Below, in pieces: positions 32,265 to 36,668 of a stretch of 36,668 nucleotides of DNA. The translations under genes were made by a program, and so were the position numbers. Under the pieces are notes generated by a model. That model searched no databases and was not told where the DNA came from. It saw only the letters and a program-made list of their open reading frames with translations. The stretch lies in the NCBI GenBank assembly GCA_016713735.1, contig JADJOP010000036.1, forward strand, positions 1 to 36,668, written 5' to 3'. The stretch is from Bryobacterales bacterium (GTDB lineage Bacteria > Acidobacteriota > Terriglobia > Bryobacterales > Bryobacteraceae). The first letter of the stretch is position 1, and every line of letters starts with the position of its first letter.

Positions 32265-33887
32265 GTGACTTCCGAGTTAGTCCACTTATCAGGAGATCGC
32301 GACACGCTGGAAGCGATGGTGCGTTCGCTGGCTCTGGAACGCGACCGCGAGAGGCAACGCGCCGAGGAACAACACCGCAGGGCGGAGGAAAGCAGGCAAA
32401 GCGCCGAGGAACTCCACGTGGAGATGCTGCGGCTTCAACTCGAGCTGGAGCGTTTCCAGAAGTGGTATTACGGTCCGCGCGCGGACCGGCTCGCATCGGA
32501 GGGCGAGGTGGCCCAGATGCTGCTTGCCTTCGCCGAGGAAGTGGACCGCAAGCCCTTTCATTCCCACGATCTTCCACCGGCGGCCGAAGCGGCCGATGAG
32601 CCACGGCGGCTGCGGCGGCGCACAGGCCGGCGCAATCTCGCCCACTTCGAGAACCTCCCGGTTACGACGCATATTCACGAACTAAGCGCGGAAGAGCGCA
32701 CCTGTCCGTGTTGCGGGTCACAGCGCCGGGAGATCGGCGCGGAGGAAAGCTGGCAGATCGAATACTATCCTGGCCGTTTCGAGCGCATTCAGCACGTTCG
32801 CAAAAGTACGCCTGTCCCGGTTGTGAACGCAACGGCGGCGGCGCGCGGATCGAAGCGGCGGCCAAGCCGGAAGCGCCAGTGGAGAAGGGTTTGGCCGGCC
32901 CGGGATTGCTGGCTTACATCGTGACGAGTAAGTTCTCCGATTATCTGCCGCTGTACCAGCTGGAAGATATCTTCCAGCTGCAGGGGTTCGAGATCTCGCG
33001 GGCCACGCAATCGATCTGGTGCGGCGATGTGGCCGGCCTGGTCGAGCCACTCTACGAACTGATGGCTGAGCGCGTGCGCGCCTCGCGCGTGGTGGCCACC
33101 GACGACACAGTGATGCCGATGCTGGCCAAAGGCAAGACGGCCAACGCGCGCATGTGGGCCTACGTTGGCGATGAAGCGGGTCCGTACAACATCTTCGACT
33201 TCACGCTGAACCGGGGCCGCGACGGTCCGGAAGTACTTTCTCAAGGACTACGGCAATGTGCTGCTGGCCGACGCCTATGGCGGCTACAACGGCGTGGTCG
33301 CCGGCAACGGGATCACGCGCGCCGGATGCTGGGCGCACGCGCGCAGGAAGATCATCGAGGCCGAGAAGGCCGCCCCCGAGATGGTGCGGGAGGCGGTGGC
33401 ATGGGTGCGTACACTCTATGCGGTGGAGCACCGGGCCAAGGAGTTGCCGGCGGCCGAGCTGCTGGAACTGCGCCGTGCGGAATCGGCGCCGGTGCTGGCC
33501 GGTCTTCACGACAGGCTTCTCGCCTGGAAGGAGCAGTTGCTGCCGAAGCATCCCCTGGCCGAGGCGGTGAACCACGCGCTCAGCCAGTGGGAGGAACTGA
33601 CGGTGTTCTGCTCCGACGGAGCCGTGCCCATCGACAATAATGTCAGCGAGCGCGAGATGAAGCGGGTAGTGCTGAATCGCAAGAACTCACTGTTTGTGGG
33701 CAACGCGCACGGAGGCCGCACAGCGGCGATTCTGGCCAGCCTGACCAGCAGTTGTCGCCGGCACGATGTGGATCCGCAACTGTACTTGACGCAGTTGCTG
33801 GTGAACCTGCCCGCGGCGCGATTGAGCGACTTGCCTGCCTGGCTGCCAGATGAGTGGAAGCGGCGTCACACCGCGCGGCCGGCGTAG
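32265..33887 (+). CDS. tnpC: IS66 transposase TnpC, two frameshifts
   Basis: GTG 32265 opens an N-terminal coiled coil (RDRERQRAEEQHRRAEESRQ), then FQKWYYGPRADRL, the zinc-finger parts TCPCCGS and, after a shift near 32808 at an AAAA run, YACPGCERN. The core DDE region follows: VATDDTVMPML (first aspartate) and ANARMWAYVGD. After a shift near 33235 come LLADAYGGYNG (second aspartate), GCWAHARRKI, and PIDNNVSEREMKRV with the glutamate. The end is a C-terminal helix. About 540 residues, normal for IS66. As read it is split; repair of two single bases gives a full-length enzyme. Confidence 0.87.
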
Positions 33888-34044
33888 CTCCGCCTGCTGA
33901 CGCCGCGTAGTAGCATGATCCTTCCCTGGCCGAAAAGGATCGTCTGCGGCCACGGCGAGGTGACATCCTGCAATGCCCAGAAAACGGGCCCCTTCGAAGG
34001 CGGATTCCGGCTACGTTTTTTGCGAGGCACGCAGGCCGGAGAAA

Positions 34045-34630
34045 ATGTTTCGGGCTGGCCTGTATGCCCGCGTCTCCACCCATGACCAGCAGACGCTGGC
34101 GATGCAGAGACGGGCCATGCGGGAGTACGCTGCCCGTCGAGGCTGGACGGTTGCTCTGCAAGTTCGCGAAGTGAACTCCGGCGCGGCGAAGCGCGAAGCA
34201 CGCGAGAGGCTGCTGGAGGCGGCCCGCCGACGCGAGATCGATGTGGTGTTGGTCTGGCGGCTCGACCGCTGGGGCCGCTCCGTGACGGATCTGTTGGCGA
34301 CGCTTCAGGAACTCGAGCATCTGGGCGTCGGCTTCGTCTCGCTCACCGAAGCGCTGGACCTGACCACGCGCCGCCAGACGGGCAATGGCCGGATTGCTGG
34401 CGATCTTCGCCGAGTTCGAAGGCGAAATCCTGCGGGAACGGACCCGGGCCGGCCTGGCTCATGCGCGGAGCCTAGGAAACGGTTGGGGTTCGGCCACCTC
34501 CGCCGCACACGCCGCGGAAATACAGAAACTGAACCGCGCCGGAATCAGCAAATCTGAGATCGCCCGCCGCCTTCAGATCGGCCGCACCTCGGCGCGCAGG
34601 ATCTTGGCGGCCGATTTCTCCCAGAAATAG
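34045..34630 (+). CDS. Serine recombinase (resolvase/invertase), passenger in IS66, frameshifted
   Basis: ATG 34045 (or 33973) gives MFRAGLYARVSTHDQQTLAM with the catalytic serine in ARVST. Then come REVNSGAAKREARERLL, VVLVWRLDRWGRSVTDLLAT (arginines of the active site) and GVGFVSLTEALDLTT. A shift near 34380 leads to MAGLLAIFAEFEGEILRERT, and a short scrambled patch near 34480 to the C-terminal helix-turn-helix (ISKSEIARRLQIGRTSARRI). About 195 residues, the size of small resolvases. It sits between tnpC and the right inverted repeat, in the same direction. It may resolve cointegrates or come from an earlier nested insertion. Confidence 0.82.
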
Positions 34631-34662
34631 GCTCGACGAAATTTCATAAGAGCCTGCCGCCC

Positions 34663-34684
34663 CTGTGGTTCACGTAGCGCTCAC
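34663..34684 (-). repeat. IS66 right inverted repeat
   Basis: It reads GTGAGCGCTACGTGAACCAC inward on the minus strand and matches the left end at 19 of 22 positions. It lies 33 bases after the recombinase stop, which places that gene inside the element. Confidence 0.75.
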
Positions 34685-35062
34685 GGAAGATCTGTCGAGG
34701 CGAGGCCGGCTCAAGAAGCCGGGGCGATGACCGCCTCCCGTTGGTCGGCCACGCGTCAGGCTCATTCGGCCCGCCGGGAGGAGCAGGCCGAAGAAACTCG
34801 CTTTAACGAGTCTTCAACTGGGTATCCCTTCACGAGTTGCTCTCCAGCAGCGCTCCAGCAGAGCTCGCTTCTGTTTCCCCAACCTTTGCGATTCTGCTAA
34901 ACCGTAACCAGGCTGTCCAGCGCAAAATCGCTGCCCAGCCGACTGTGTCTAAACTCGTGACTCGCGAGGCTACAGGCCCAGTAGCAGACGGCAAACTCTT
35001 GTTCGATCACAACCGCCACGCGCCGAGCGGTCCGATTATACTAATGCTGCGGAGGTCGTTGA
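34685..35062. other. Intergenic flank right of the IS66 element
   Basis: I see no gene here. A small inverted repeat (GCCGGCTC-AAGAA-GCCGG, near 34702) is present. A plus-strand frame of 107 codons from 34837 has no family features. The stretch probably contains the promoter of the NHL gene. Confidence 0.4.
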
Positions 35063-36668
35063 GTGAGCGCCACACGTCAGAAAACGGATCTGGTCGACAG
35101 GTTGGGGGGCGGTGCCACTTCTGGGCAAGTGCGGTTGTTCACACCTACCTATCCGCATAGACTTCGTCGAACCGAATTGCTGGCCCAAGCAATTGGGGCA
35201 GCCTTGTGCCTCCTAATGCTCTTCGTGCCAAAGACTCGTGCTCAGAATGTCATAACGACCATCGCGGGTACCGAATGGGCCTTTCCGTCTGGGGCGACAT
35301 CATCGGTCAATGCGCCGCTTGGTGCCTTAGGAGGCGTTGCCGACGACGGCAATGGCAACTTGTACTTTTCGGATACGGACAACCACATGGTGTTCAAGCT
35401 TTCTCCAGAGCGATTGCTCGAAGTGGTCGCAGGAAATGGGAAGCGAGTTCGCAGGATGGAGGGCAAGCCACGCGAGCTTCCCTGAATACGCCGCGAGGCC
35501 TTGCACTCGATCAGTTAGGAAATGTGTACATAGCCGACCAGCTCAACAACAGGATTCGTCGGATAACTCCAAAAGGAATAATCACAACTGTCGCTGGAAA
35601 CAGTAGGTTGAGCTCAGAAGTTCAAGATGGGGTTGCTGCCACAGCCTCATCACTCGCGAACCCCTCCGACGTGGCCATTGACTCAGCAGGCAACTTGTTC
35701 ATTTCTGATGTCTACCACGGTAGAGTCCGCAAGGTTGGGGCTTCAGGGTTGATAAGCACCGTTGCTGGCACAGGAGAGATCGCTGCGTTTCACGGTGATG
35801 GGGGCCTGCAACAGGTGCGGCGCTTAACCTCCCGGAGAGCATCACGATAGATGGTTCAGGAAATCTTTATATTGCGGACACCGGTAACGATCGAGTCCGG
35901 AAGGTCAATCCCGGAGGAATCATTCAGACGATTGCTGGCATCGGCAGGGCTGCTTTTTCCGGCGACGGAGGACCTGCCATGCGAGCAGCACTGCGTAACC
36001 CCAAGGGTATAGTTGTGACTCGCTCAGGCGCACTTTATATTGCCGACAGCGGATTCCACAGAATAAGAAGGATATCGTCTGACGGAACGATTCAATCAGT
36101 ATCTGGCAATGGCACTGCTGGATTCCAAGGGGACGGCAGGCTGGCCGTGAGCGCCTTACTGAACAGCCCCCAAGATGTTGCTGTCGATAATCTTGAGCGC
36201 CTCATTATCGCCGACGGCGGCAACAATCGAATTCGGCATGTCGAGACAGAAGAAACGCTCCGTACTGTAGCCGGCGGTGGCCAGTTTCGCTTCTCGGGGG
36301 ACGGTGCACCTGCCTTATCTGCCGTTCTAGACCAACCCTCGAGCATTGCTCGAGATTCCGACGGAAACCTGTTTATCGCAGACTCAAACAACTCGGTGGT
36401 TCGGAGAATCAGCGCTGACGGAACGATCACAACCGTGGCAGGCACCGGCGAAGCCGGATACGCTGGTGATGGGGCACCCGCGAGAAGTGCAAAGCTAAAT
36501 TACCCTGGGGAATTGCAGTCGACAGGAACAAAACCTGTATATCGCAGACTTCTGCCAACTCACGAATAAGAAAAGTTAACTCGGACGGAATTATCTCCAC
36601 GATCGCGGGAACGGGCTCACGAGGTTATTCCGGGGATGGTGGGCCTGCGACTGCAGCATCTCTCAATT
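35063..36668 (+). CDS. NHL-repeat secreted protein, partial at right edge, frameshifted
   Basis: From GTG 35063 (or a later start near 35180) a hydrophobic signal (AIGAALCLLMLFVP, then KTRAQ) precedes repeated NHL units, each with an IITTVAG-type strand, FSGDGGPA, and NLYIADxxNxRIRRI. Examples are GNVYIADQLNNRIRRITPKG, GNLYIADTGNDRVRKVNPGG and GNLFIADSNNSVVRRISADG. At least six units form a beta-propeller. Frame changes near 35460, 35815, 36510 and 36565 break the reading; the last part (RIRKVNSDGIISTIAGTG) runs off the window. Acidobacterial NHL proteins of this kind are exported and often end in a conserved C-terminal domain not seen here. GC content is visibly lower than in the RHS gene. 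Confidence 0.85.

Larger units (their letters stand above)
31447..34684 (+). mobile_element. IS66-family insertion sequence carrying a serine recombinase
   Basis: Terminal inverted repeats match at 19 of 22 positions: left GTGAGCGCTCCGTGAACCCC (31447 on), right on the minus strand GTGAGCGCTACGTGAACCAC (34684 inward). Between them lie tnpA, tnpB, tnpC and a resolvase gene, 3238 bp in all. Most IS66 elements are 2.5-2.8 kb without a recombinase. The 8 bases flanking each end (GGAGCGAG and GGAAGATC) are not identical, so no target duplication is visible. Confidence 0.8.

Noticed and set aside
1..36668. CRISPR arrays or rRNA genes
   Set aside because: No regularly spaced direct repeats and no rRNA-like conserved blocks were seen.

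Overview
The window is a GC-rich bacterial chromosome segment, most likely from an acidobacterium of the Solibacter/Bryobacter type. That assignment is an inference. It rests on a VWFA-related secreted protein, a PEP-CTERM protein, a giant CARDB/FG-GAP/RHS surface protein, an NHL-repeat protein and an overlapping ECF sigma/Hanks kinase pair. Many genes are broken by single-base indels, often in short G or C runs, in genes that should be intact (malic enzyme, CsbD, GroES). I read most of these as consensus errors and annotate the genes across the breaks. A few other pieces are true remnants.

Layout. 1-2.4 kb (minus): NAD-type malic enzyme followed by a VWFA protein running off the left edge. 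2.5-9 kb: a surface protein with an LPxTG-like tail, a small membrane protein, a PAS-PAS-PAS sigma54 enhancer-binding protein (EBP), CsbD, an unrecognised protein with an in-frame TGA, a membrane protein, YtxH, another small membrane protein, and a SYLF (YSC84) lipid-binding protein in operon with an OmpA-like protein. 10.9-13.9 kb: secreted protein, a GroES domain fused behind another domain, two small proteins, a glycosyltransferase remnant and DksA/TraR. 14.1-14.6 kb: integrase, tRNA-like and transposase debris. 14.8-17.9 kb: Hanks kinase with TPRs and its ECF sigma. 18-25.9 kb: PEP-CTERM protein and a 2392-residue RHS protein. 26.2-34.7 kb: accessory region with a tRNA-Thr 3' fragment, a Gabija-like gajA/gajB pair, an M23 peptidase and an IS66-family element carrying a serine recombinase. 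35-36.7 kb: NHL-repeat protein running off the right edge.

The most interesting feature is regulatory. Five copies of a 34-bp module occur around the EBP and envelope/stress genes. Each module is two 16-bp TGACC-N6-GGTCA palindromes separated by exactly 2 bp. Most of these genes also have -24/-12 (sigma54) promoter matches. I propose that the EBP at 4020-6127 binds this module and drives an undescribed sigma54 envelope-stress regulon covering the LPxTG-like protein, the Thivi_2564-like membrane protein, CsbD, YtxH, SYLF/OmpA and DksA. The second notable system is the Gabija-like defence locus beside a tRNA-derived att-like scar.
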